Assembly: GCF_026213295.1 (NCBI RefSeq)
Contig: NC_079427.1
Location: 30,587,184-30,651,183, forward strand
Direction: 5' to 3'
DNA from: Gadus chalcogrammus
Taxonomy: Eukaryota > Chordata > Actinopteri > Gadiformes > Gadidae
DNA: 64,000 nt
Shown here: in pieces, positions 56,194-64,000 of the stretch
Layout: each line of letters begins with the position of its first letter
Position numbering within the stretch: position 1 is the first letter of the stretch
Made by a program: the position numbers and the translations under genes
The notes under the pieces: model-generated
Seen by the model: only the letters and a program-made list of their open reading frames with translations
What the model was told of the DNA's origin: nothing
Database searches by the model: none

Positions 56194-57562
56194 TTAGGGG
56201 TCAAGATATTTGGTGAGGATTCTCTTTCCTCTCAACTCATTAAGGTCAGTCAGATAGGTGTTTGTCTGGGTGGGAGGCTGCAGATCCCTGTCATACTGTA
56301 TGGCCTCCTGCTCAACATGGGGATCTACAGTGTCGTTCCAGGCCTCACAGTAATTGTGGAGGACGAAGCAAGCGTAGATGACACTTGGCAGGTCGGCGAG
56401 ATTTATGTCCATGGGCCGTCTCAGGGCTGAAAACCTGCCCTTGAGCCGACCAAATGAACATTCAATGACCATACGGGCCCTACACAAACAAAGTCCAAAG
56501 TACTGCTCTGATGGGGTAGAGCCGCCACCAGAATATTCTTTCATGAGGTAGGGGAGAAGGGGGTAGGCAGGGTCTCCTAAGAGAAAGACAGGTATGGGCT
56601 CCTCTTCATCCACTATCTGCTTTCCAGTGAAGGTATCTTCCCAGTCTTCAAGTAGGTGTTCACCTTGGAATTGGCAAAGACACGTGCATCATGGACACTT
56701 CCAGGCCATTGTATGGCCACATCCATGAATCTGTGAGGCAAACCAATAGCATATTTTAAATGTGTACAAATACAGAGTGCTTTACTTGTATACAATAACA
56801 ATATAGTGAAACCTATATGGGCTATAGAAAAAGCAGAAAACCTTTAGCCTACCTATATTTGTGGTCGCAGACCGCTTGGACATTCAGGGAATACCTGCTC
56901 TTCCTGTTAATGTAGTCCATGGCATTGACGGCTGGCTGTTTAATTTCGATATGAGTCCCATCTACTGCCCCCAAACATTGGGGCATTCCACGGTCCTTCT
57001 GTAATCCGGAAACAAGCTTCTCTACTTCGGGCACAGTATATGGCATCCGGAGGTACTTTGGACCTAGGTAGTCAGTTATGGCCTTGCAAGTTTGTCGGAT
57101 GAGAATTGACACAGTTGATCGGGATAAACCGAAAGCGTTGGCAGTTTTCCTTAGGCGCCCCTCGTCGCTCAAATAATATAATGTGCAAGCTACCTTCTTC
57201 AAGATTCCGACAGGTGCCCTCATGTTGGTGGTTTCACCCTCTATGTAAGGTCGAAGTTCTTCACTTAAAGCGATAAGAGATTCTTTGGACATGCAGAAGT
57301 TTTCACGCCAGGCATTTTCATCAGCTACTCCTTCCACAAAGTTATCCCACCATCGAATAGATCTCCCAGGTCTCGTCCAAAGCCGTCTGTCTCGCCTCCG
57401 ACGATTTGGTGCATCCAAATGTTGACAGAGGTGATTACAGATCCTTCTCTGTTCACTGATACTATCCGTACACATCCTGTACATTATGCTGAAAGCCTCC
57501 TGTACGCTTGTTAGAGCTGCCAGAGCAGCTTGAAGGTCCGACGCATGGATATAATCGGACAT
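56194..57562 (-). pseudogene. Harbinger (HARBI1-like) DDE transposase, one frameshift
   Basis: Exon 1 56853-57562 and exon 2 56194-56730, joined in phase across a GTAGGC...CAG intron. Domains: N-terminal MSDYIHASDLQAALAAL, helix-turn-helix-like LRKTANAFGLSRSTVS, then the DDE nuclease with LGAVDGTHIEI (first Asp), [14 protein letters not shown] and [12 protein letters not shown], and [14 protein letters not shown] (Glu). A one-base shift near 56640 separates HDARVF from GDPAYP. It would cut and paste the element at TWA-like targets. Length (about 415 codons) is normal for the family. Confidence 0.88.
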
Positions 57563-58165
57563 GTCTGTTTATTTTTCTGTACTGGCACGTGTATGTGACG
57601 TAAACGCGTACGACGCGTGAGCAGGTCTGAACAGTGTTTTGCGTCTTGGCCGTTTAGACGGATACGCTACGGCGGAGCGTATTCAACTTTTCCACCCTGG
57701 AGGGTGGTTTCAGATTTATGCGTTTTCATGCCCCGAAAACGCAGTCACCGTCTAAACGAAAGGCACATCCGATAAAATATTTTGTCGTTTTCACCCGCAA
57801 GCGTCCTCGTGTAAACGGGGCCTATAAGTATGAGTATTCGGATTCAGCCCTGGATTGGGCTTTGCGAGGTTTGTTTACCGGCGTTGCTATGGTTACCGGT
57901 CTTGCGTGTTCCAACGGTTTATTAGGTTTCTAATAAATCGCTGTCTAATCAATACTTCATTCACTGCCTCTTCCGTGGTCATTACAATATTATGAATAGA
58001 CTGCGTCAGGTTCTCCGACGTCTCTCCCTCTTGGCCTGCCCATAACAGGTTCGAATATTAAGGGCTGCCTAATATTCGTTCGAAATTGATTTATTTTTTG
58101 ATATTCGAATTATATTCGAATCACGAAGTTCGGAGTCAAAGCCCTATTGCATACCCAATCGAAAT

Positions 58166-58500
58166 CTATAGTTACGTATTGTAACTCTAGATTCTATGAG
58201 TATAGGCGCAGCCTTTTAAGGCTATCGCTATTGGGTTTTCCCTAGGGGCAAGCCATAGCACTGAAAAATTTGTAATCCCCGCCCACCAACAGCGTGGGCC
58301 TCAATCACGTCCGCAGTCCGCACATATAACCGTGCGCCGGCTGACGTTCTGCTCCCAATAAACAGCTTTTCTTCAGCTATTTAAAGGTTAATGAGGCCGA
58401 CCACTTAAAAGGCTGCGCCTATACTCATAATCTAGAGTTACAATACGTAACTATCGTTCTATGTCGTATAGGCTTCGCCATTTAAGGCTATCGCTATTTG
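58166..58500. repeat. DIRS 3' inverted terminal repeat and internal complementary region
   Basis: 58399-58452 (GGCTGCGCCTATACTC...CAATACGTAACTA) is the complement of the extreme left end, and 58453-58500 (TTCTATGTCGTATAGGCTTC...) is the complement of the extreme right end. The two stand side by side, the exact pattern of the complementary region that templates closure of DIRS circles. Confidence 0.85.
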
Positions 58501-58738
58501 GTTAAAAGGGCGAAGCACGATATAGTCTATGCCTCATTGGTCCCGATCAGTACCGGAAACACAGCTATATACGCTGGTATCATGCGTCAGACGTAGCATA
58601 ACATACGTCATGCGTCTAACTGCACGTCATCAACGAGCAGATCTTATGTGTCTGATAAGACACAAGAGCTCTCAGCATGAATATTTGACTCCACCTCACA
58701 TTGTTTAATATGCAAGGGGAATAGTCACACAATCACAC

Positions 58739-60013
58739 TCACTCTGACAAAGCACCTAGAACTGAATGTGTCATAGAGAGGCGTGACATGTCTCTTTGGT
58801 AAAACCTAATAAAAGAGCATGGGGAAGCCCAGGAGGCTGCTGTGCAGATATCCTCCATAGGCATCCCTCTTTGCTGAGCGACAGAGGACGACATTCCTCT
58901 GGTCGAGTGAGCTCTGATAGTCTCAGGCGGCTCTGCCCCCGCTGACACATAAGCCTGTGTGATAGCATCACACAGCCAATGTGACAGCCGTTGTTTCGTC
59001 AGGGGGAGGCCCTGGGAATGTTCTCGGTAATGCACAAATAACTGTTGAAATTTGCGCAGAGCCTCTGTGCGCTTCACATAACAGGCAAGCGCGCGTACGG
59101 GGCACAAGCGATGGGCTATTGCCTCCTCCTCAGATTGATGAGGAGGGAGAGAGAAACCATTGAGTGTTATTACTCTCGATCTGAACGAGCTTGTAATACC
59201 CTATGGTGTAAAAGCCGGGTTCTGGCGTAATATGGCCGAACTGCCCTCTCCATGTATTCTAAGACAAGAAGGGGCTACAGAGAGTGCAGACAGGTCGCTC
59301 ACTCTCTTAGCTGACGTTGGGGCCAGCAGCGAAGCTGTCTTGGCTGACACAAACTTTAGGGGCACCCGGTCAAGAGGCTCAAATGGGGCTTTAACCAGTG
59401 CGCGCAGCACCAGTGTTAAATTCCATTGTGGAGTGAGAGAGTCTCTCCTCACACCTTTTAGGAAGCGCTTCATTAAGGGGTGACTAAAAACAGTTTTATC
59501 CCCGAAGCCTTCGTGGCATGATGAAACAGCAGCCGCGTACGTTTTAACCGTGCTAAAAGTCAGCCCTCTTGCCATCAGTGTCTGGAGGAAAGAGAGCACA
59601 CGCGGCAAAGGGCAGGAGATGGGTTCACAACCCCTCTCCGTGCACCATTTCTGGAAAGCCGCCCATTTAGCCGAGTAACACGCTCTGTTGTGAGAGAGCA
59701 TCTCTCCGCCAAGGGAGTCCCTTCGTCGGCCCCGAGAGCAGTCGCTGGAGGCAGGGAAAACCACGGTGCACTCGTGCGTTGCGGTGCTATGAGAATCATA
59801 TACAGCCGCTCCTCTTGGACTCGGTCCATGACTTGGGGAATCAGAGGGACGGGTGGGAATGCGTACAGGAGTGTGTTCGGCCATGGTCTGTGAGCGAACA
59901 CGTCCACCCCGAGTGGGGCATTGTCCCTCGCGCTGAGAGAACACCACAGCTCGCACTGTGTGTTCTCCCGCGTGGCGAATAGGTCGACCTCCGCCTTCCC
60001 AAACTCGCTCCAT
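58739..60013 (-). pseudogene. DIRS tyrosine recombinase, frameshifted
   Basis: N-terminal half (59201-59700): YSAKWAAFQKWCTERG, LTFSTVKTYAAAVSS and KRVSDLSALSV with the first catalytic Arg. C-terminal half (58739-59107): RAHSTRGMSSS (His-x-x-Arg) and FIRFYQRDMS with the tyrosine nucleophile. The two halves are in different frames, broken between 59201 and 59107. It would join circular cDNA to the target by strand exchange. Confidence 0.82.
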
Positions 60014-61789
60014 ATCTGATTGATCACATCGTGGTGCAGAGTCCAGTCTCCTGGTTGGGGACCCCCCTTGGCATTTTGTCGGCCCCTTTGTTCAGGACAC
60101 CGGGGATGTACGCTGCTCTGATGGAGAGCAAGTGTGTGCGCCCAGCATAACAGCTGTCTCGCTATGCTCAGCAGCTGTGCCGAGCGCACGCCCCCTTGGC
60201 GATTTATGCATGCTGCTGTCGCCTTGTTGTCCGTGCGAATCATTACGTGTTGATTCGTCAACATTGGGGTAAAGTGTTGGATCACTTTCTACACAGTGAG
60301 GAGCTCCAATGCGTTTATATACATGGTCACGGGGGGCGGCCAAACGCCGCCCACTACGTGAAACTCGCATGTTCCTCCCTAGCCCGAAAGAGAAGCATCT
60401 GTAAACACTGAGATGTGTGACTCAGCCCAACGGCACCCCTCTCGCGAGACTTCGGGGCTCGCCCCAGTGGGTCAAATCGGGGCCCACTGATAGGGGAATG
60501 GTCATTTTGCGCCGCTGTTGGCGCACCGGGTTGATGCGCAGGCGAGAAAACCATCTCTACAGCCGCCTCATGTGAAGCAGCCCCAGCGGCACCACCGTGT
60601 GAGCGGCTGACATCATGCCCAGCAGCCTCATGACAGAGAGGGCTGTCACGACCCTGCCCGGGGAACAGCGCTGGAGGAGAGACCACAGCGTCTCCATCCT
60701 CTGCTGTGAGAGCTGTGCTCTCATTACAGCTGAATCCAGCTCTACCCCCAAATACATCACTCTGTGAGGGGAGGGGGGAGCTTTTCTTCCAATTTATGGC
60801 GAAGCCTAAATTCAACAGGTGTATTACCAGATTTTTTGTTTGAATAGCTGCTTCCTCCTTGGAGCGAGCCATCAAAAGCAGATCGTCCAAGTAGAACAGT
60901 ACTCTCATTCCTGTTGCGTGCAGCGGCCAGAGAGCCGTCTCCACGCAATTGGAAAACGTTTGTGGGGCTAGAGAACAGCCGAACGGGAGACGGTTATACT
61001 GGTAGTGTGACCCTTGGAATGAGAAACGCAGGAATTTCCTGTGTTTGGGGATCACTGTGACGTGGTAGGCGTCCTTCAAATCTATTGAGGTGAATCAGTC
61101 GCCCGGTTTTACACACTGCAACACTCGTCTGATTGTTAACATGTGAAACGGCCTCTCCGCGATGCATTTGTTGAATAGGGCTAGATCGAGAAATCAGTCT
61201 GAGCCCTCCTGTTTTCTTGGGTACCAGGAAATAACGGGAATAGAATCCCTGCATTTCCTCTCCCTCCGGGACTGTGGAAATCACTTTTTCCGCTAGAAGG
61301 AGCTGGAGCTACGCCAAAAGTGACAGCTGTTGACCCTTGGATGACAGCGTTGTTTCCACAATCCCGTTGAATCGTGGCGGAACGGAGGTGAACTGCAGGG
61401 TGTGACCCTTGCTGATCAGCCTGTCCATCCATTTGGCCAGGGTGCATGTGTTCAGTCATTCTGAGTAATGCTCTGAAAGCGGCTGTGCGGCCTCTTGTTT
61501 TGATGCGGCTGTCATGGAAACGAGCCACGCTTGAGTCCCTGCCGCCGTTGCGAGGGGAGGAGTCCTCCTCGCAGCGCATGGGGAGCCCTGCCCGAAAGGG
61601 CTGGGTGTGTGTGTCATTAGCAGAGGCATGCCTTGTCTGCTCAGCTTGTGACAAGAGTGTAGCTTCCTCTCTCCTGAGCGCCGGGACGCGAGGAGGAATA
61701 ACACTGTGACTGGGCAGCAGACTGTTGACACTGAACGAGCTGCGTGTCATTCGTAGACAGAGAGCTTGTTTTAGCGGCCGTCTCGCCAC
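59575..61789 (-). pseudogene. DIRS reverse transcriptase and RNase H, frameshifted
   Basis: Reverse transcriptase blocks: FYSRYFLVPKKTGGLR (about 61230), LKDAYHVTVIPKHRKFLRF (61070), NRLPFGCSLAPQTFS and the catalytic FYLDDLLLMA (about 60880), then MYLGVELDSAVMRAQL. RNase H: VMIRTDNKATAACINRQGG near 60235. Frames change near 61200, 61080, 60760 and 60290. With the recombinase this would copy RNA to DNA and finish second-strand synthesis. Confidence 0.8.
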
Positions 61790-61839
61790 ATGTCATGCCA
61801 GGCATGATGTGGTGAAGGGAAAGTAATGTAGATCAATAA

Positions 61840-62420
61840 CACAAGGTTTATTGACGGCCTGCTTATATGTGGTGGGAAATGCGTGTGAAACAGTTATGGC
61901 CGGGCCGATAGTCTCCGGCGTTAACTGTGTGAGGAGAAAACAGCCATCTTTAGTAAAGAGGTGTTTCTCGCTGTCACACGCTTCTCCCTCGCCCCGTAAT
62001 AGCTGGCGCTTGTGGGGCAGGACATCGCTCCATGAGCCCGCTGCCCGAGGCCGTTGCTGGCCGCGCGCCGCAGCCTGCGATGGAGGCGGGCGGGGCTGGT
62101 AAGCCGGACGAGGTTGCCTTTTAAAAAGCAATGTAGGGCTGGCTCGATCCATAATACGAGGTTTATTGACGGCCTGCCTACGTGTAGCGGGAGATGCGTG
62201 TGAAACATTTAGGCCGAGCCGATAGGCTCCGGCGTTAACTGGGGTGTGGGGAGAAAACAGGCGTCTTTAGTAAAGAGGTGTTTCTCGCTGTCACACGTTT
62301 CTCCCTCGCCCCGTAATTGCCTTCGCCGGCGCTTTTGGGGTGGGACATAGCCCCATGAGCCCGCTGCCCGGGGCCTTTGCTGGACGCTCGCCGCAGCCTG
62401 CGATGGAGGCGGGCGGGGCT
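61840..62420. repeat. About 310-bp tandem duplication in the DIRS gag region
   Basis: GGTTTATTGACGGCCTGC, CTCCGGCGTTAACTG, TTTAGTAAAGAGGTGTTTC and CCTGCGATGGAGGCGGGCG each occur twice in the same order (copy 1 from 61846, copy 2 from 62159). The copies differ by substitutions and small indels. Confidence 0.88.
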
Positions 62421-63629
62421 GGAAAGCCTGGGGGCCAGGAGGAGGAGCTGCCGGCGGCGTCGTGACAGTGGCCTATGGCGGCGACAGGAGCCTGGAGCGG
62501 AGCGCCGCTGCCCGGGTGGAGGCGGAGGGCGGGAGACGTGTCTCCGGAATTTCTCTGCCTCCTCGGAAGCAGCCTGCATGTCATCCACCCTAGATGACAG
62601 ACGGGAACCGAACAGCCCGTCCGGGCTGATGGGGCACTCCAGTAACTGTTGCCTCATCGGCTCAGGGATGCCCGGGGTCTGCTGCAGCCACAGGTTCCTC
62701 TGTATGCCAACACCGCGCCGGTGGAGCAGAGGCAGAGGATGACACCGGCGGTTTTCGCCACGTCGACTGCCTGTTCGGCCAGACGATGAGGGTCAGCCGC
62801 CATGGTGGAGATGTTAGGTTTCAGCAGGGCGATGTTATTCATAACAGCCTCTTGCTGCATCTTACACTGATGCGCTATGTCTGTAAGCTTGGCCGTCAGC
62901 TGGTCTTTGGGAGTGGGGCAGCGGTCGCTGAGCCCCGGCTTCACTCCAAAGACAGCACAGCAGCGGGATCCAGCGGCGGTACCGCCCTGTAACCCCGGTC
63001 TGTCAGACCCTCCGTTTTCGTGACCTGGATAAACTTTTTCACCGGGGCCCCGAGCTTCCCGTGCTCCGCTCTAGCCCCACTGAGGTACAGTCTGATGGCG
63101 GGAAACATCGGCCAGATCGGGTCGAGACGGGCGGGGCGTGTCGCGGCCTCGAGCCCCCAGATGCCATGCAGCTGGTCCGGGCGTTGGGGGGCCTGAGGCA
63201 TGGGCACCGCAAGGCAATGGTTTGCAGCTGCCCTGGCGATAATGGCCGGTAGCTCTGCCACCAAAGCTCCAACCACTGGAAGTGAGGTGGCGGCAGAGAC
63301 GGGCAATGCTGCTGCCCCGGGCCTCCCCATTCGGAGAGGGGAAGCCGGGGGAGACGCCCCCTCCTCGTCGCGGTCGGAGTCATCCGACTCCGAGCTCACA
63401 AGGAGAGAGGGGGCATCGTCGAGTGGGACAGTAAAGTCATCGGCCCATTCAGCAATGGCGGCGGCAGTGTCGGCTCTGCGCTGTCTGTCGTCCGACGGCA
63501 ATGTCGCACAATGCCGACACAGACGGCATGTTCATGCCCAAGGCAGCCCTCGCACACCTCATGGCCATCATACAGCAAGATGTAATTCGTGTTACATGTC
63601 TTGCAGATGCGGGTCGTCTTCGAGTCCAT
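62235..63629 (-). pseudogene. DIRS gag-like gene, frameshifted
   Basis: It starts MDSKTTRICKTCNTNY with two CxxC pairs (CKTC, CEGC) of a zinc-ribbon-like lead. The reading then shifts near 63500 (IAEWADDFTVPLDDAPSLL, acidic SSESDDSDRDEEG), near 62944 (KPGLSDRCPTPKDQLTAKL) and near 62660 (RVDDMQAASEEAEKFRRHV), ending in an arginine-rich tail. This order of capsid-like region and basic tail is what I recall for fish DIRS gag. The tail is part of a tandem duplication. Confidence 0.65.
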
Positions 63630-63674
63630 AGTATCTATTTATATGCTTGCTACAAGATCGTCCTGAAGAAAAAT

Positions 63675-63838
63675 GGGAGCAGAACGTCCGCCGGCGCACT
63701 GTTATATGTGCGGACTGCAGACGTGATTGAGGCCCACGCTGTTGGTGGGCGGGGATTACACATTTTTCTGTGCTACGGCTCGCACCTAGGGAAAACATAA
63801 TAGCGATAGCCTTAAAAGGCAAAGCCTATACGACATAG
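63675..63838. repeat. DIRS 5' inverted terminal repeat
   Basis: Complement of 58190-58352: GGGAGCAGAACGTC, GATTGAGGCCCACGCTG and TTGGTGGGCGGGGATTACA recur inverted with few differences. Confidence 0.88.
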
Positions 63839-63916
63839 AACCACACACTTTCGCGTTACCTTATGCACGCAGATTTCCTCCCGAAAACTGACCGTCATCG
63901 TGTAAACGTAGCCTAA

Positions 63917-64000
63917 GTGCACTAATTTTCAGATGTCAGTGTTGTTCCTAATCTAATACTCCGTGGTGCACTAACCGGAAATACGATCCCGACTGCCGCT
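63917..64000. other. Right flank of the Harbinger nest
   Basis: GTGCACTAATTTTCAG then unassigned sequence to the window edge. Nothing coding is visible. Confidence 0.4.

Larger units (their letters stand above)
53099..57822. mobile_element. Harbinger element with Myb-like and transposase genes
   Basis: Left end GGCTACGTTTACACGATG, right end CTCGTGTAAACGGGGCC, TAT on both flanks (53096-53098 and 57823-57825). The 4.7-kb element carries the two genes usual for PIF/Harbinger: a Myb/SANT-like protein (+ strand) and a DDE transposase (- strand), transcribed toward each other with about 640 bp of AT-rich sequence between them (55552-56193) in which I see no gene. Both genes have a frameshift, so it was once autonomous and is now probably dead. 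Confidence 0.88.
52731..57850. mobile_element. TIR element GGGCTGAATCCGAATACT, enclosing Harbinger
   Basis: GGGCTGAATCCGAATACT at the left and AGTATTCGGATTCAGCCC at the right are perfect inverted ends. A hairpin CTACACTGTCAAGTGTAG lies at about 52791. The target duplication is unclear. It contains the coding Harbinger 53099-57822, leaving about 395 bp of its own. Confidence 0.72.
52637..58146. mobile_element. hAT-like element, TAGGGCTTTGACT ends, enclosing Harbinger
   Basis: TAGGGCTTTGACT at the left and AGTCAAAGCCCTA at the right are inverted, with a perfect 8-bp duplication TTGCATAC (52629-52636 and 58147-58154). Its own sequence is about 400 bp; the rest is the inserted element 52731-57850. 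No transposase of its own. Confidence 0.88.
58166..63840 (-). mobile_element. DIRS1-like tyrosine-recombinase retrotransposon
   Basis: Inverted terminal repeats of about 160 bp (58190-58352 and 63675-63838), an internal complementary region at about 58399-58500, and minus-strand gag, RT/RNase H and tyrosine recombinase remnants: the DIRS layout. DIRS elements replicate through RNA and integrate as circles by the recombinase, without target duplication, and none is seen here. It sits in the right part of the non-autonomous Harbinger, whose sequence stops at 58165 and resumes at 63841. The frames are broken many times. Confidence 0.88.
45298..63913 (+). mobile_element. Non-autonomous Harbinger (host of the nest)
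   Basis: Left end AGCCCCGTTTACACGAGG and right end CATCGTGTAAACGTAGCC are flanked by TAA (45295-45297 and 63914-63916), a PIF/Harbinger duplication. After removal of the later insertions (45776-52601, 52637-58146, 58166-63840) only about 590 bp are element sequence: the left end, the first 45 or so codons of a transposase, a deletion junction near 45694 into the leader of the Myb gene, and the right end. The coding sibling at 53099-57822, in the opposite orientation, shows each piece uninterrupted. Confidence 0.85.

Noticed and set aside
58166..63840. An endogenous retrovirus or other LTR element
   Set aside because: There are inverted, not direct, terminal repeats, a tyrosine recombinase in place of an integrase and no envelope frame; this is DIRS.

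Overview
This is vertebrate nuclear DNA, almost certainly from a teleost fish. It holds three interrupted protein genes with vertebrate intron-exon structure, very many long (CA)n/(GT)n and other simple repeats, and fish-type transposons (PIF/Harbinger, hAT, an L2-like LINE and a DIRS1-like retrotransposon). The extreme dinucleotide-repeat load recalls gadiform (cod-like) genomes, but that is an inference from memory.

Layout. (1) 33-3737, + strand: the last six coding exons of DHRS12, a short-chain dehydrogenase; its 5' part lies left of the window. (2) 7403-23664, - strand: a complete WDFY1 gene, 12 coding exons and 410 codons, encoding a WD-repeat plus FYVE-finger endosomal protein. DHRS12 and WDFY1 converge, with candidate poly(A) signals about 120 bp apart. 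WDFY1 introns hold MITEs, minisatellites and microsatellites. (3) 23.7-29.6 kb: intergenic, dominated by a three-layer transposon nest with intact target-site duplications. (4) 29640-34047, - strand: a complete SERPINE2 gene, 8 coding exons and 397 codons, encoding a secreted serine-protease inhibitor with an Arg-Ser reactive site. (5) 34-45 kb: no host gene seen; PIF/Harbinger remnants with decayed Myb-like genes, hAT elements and a large inverted repeat. (6) 45298-63913: a short non-autonomous Harbinger element of about 590 bp that later insertions have stretched to 18.6 kb: an L2-like LINE (itself hit by a TTAA-type element), a hAT-like element that encloses a second, coding Harbinger, and a DIRS1-like tyrosine-recombinase retrotransposon.

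The host genes look functional: every splice junction is in phase and both complete proteins match the usual family length. All transposon genes examined carry frameshifts, so the mobile elements look dead. WDFY1 next to SERPINE2 matches the arrangement I recall from human 2q36, while DHRS12 next to a WDFY gene matches the human WDFY2 locus on chromosome 13. Gene identities come from recalled family sequence, not from a search.
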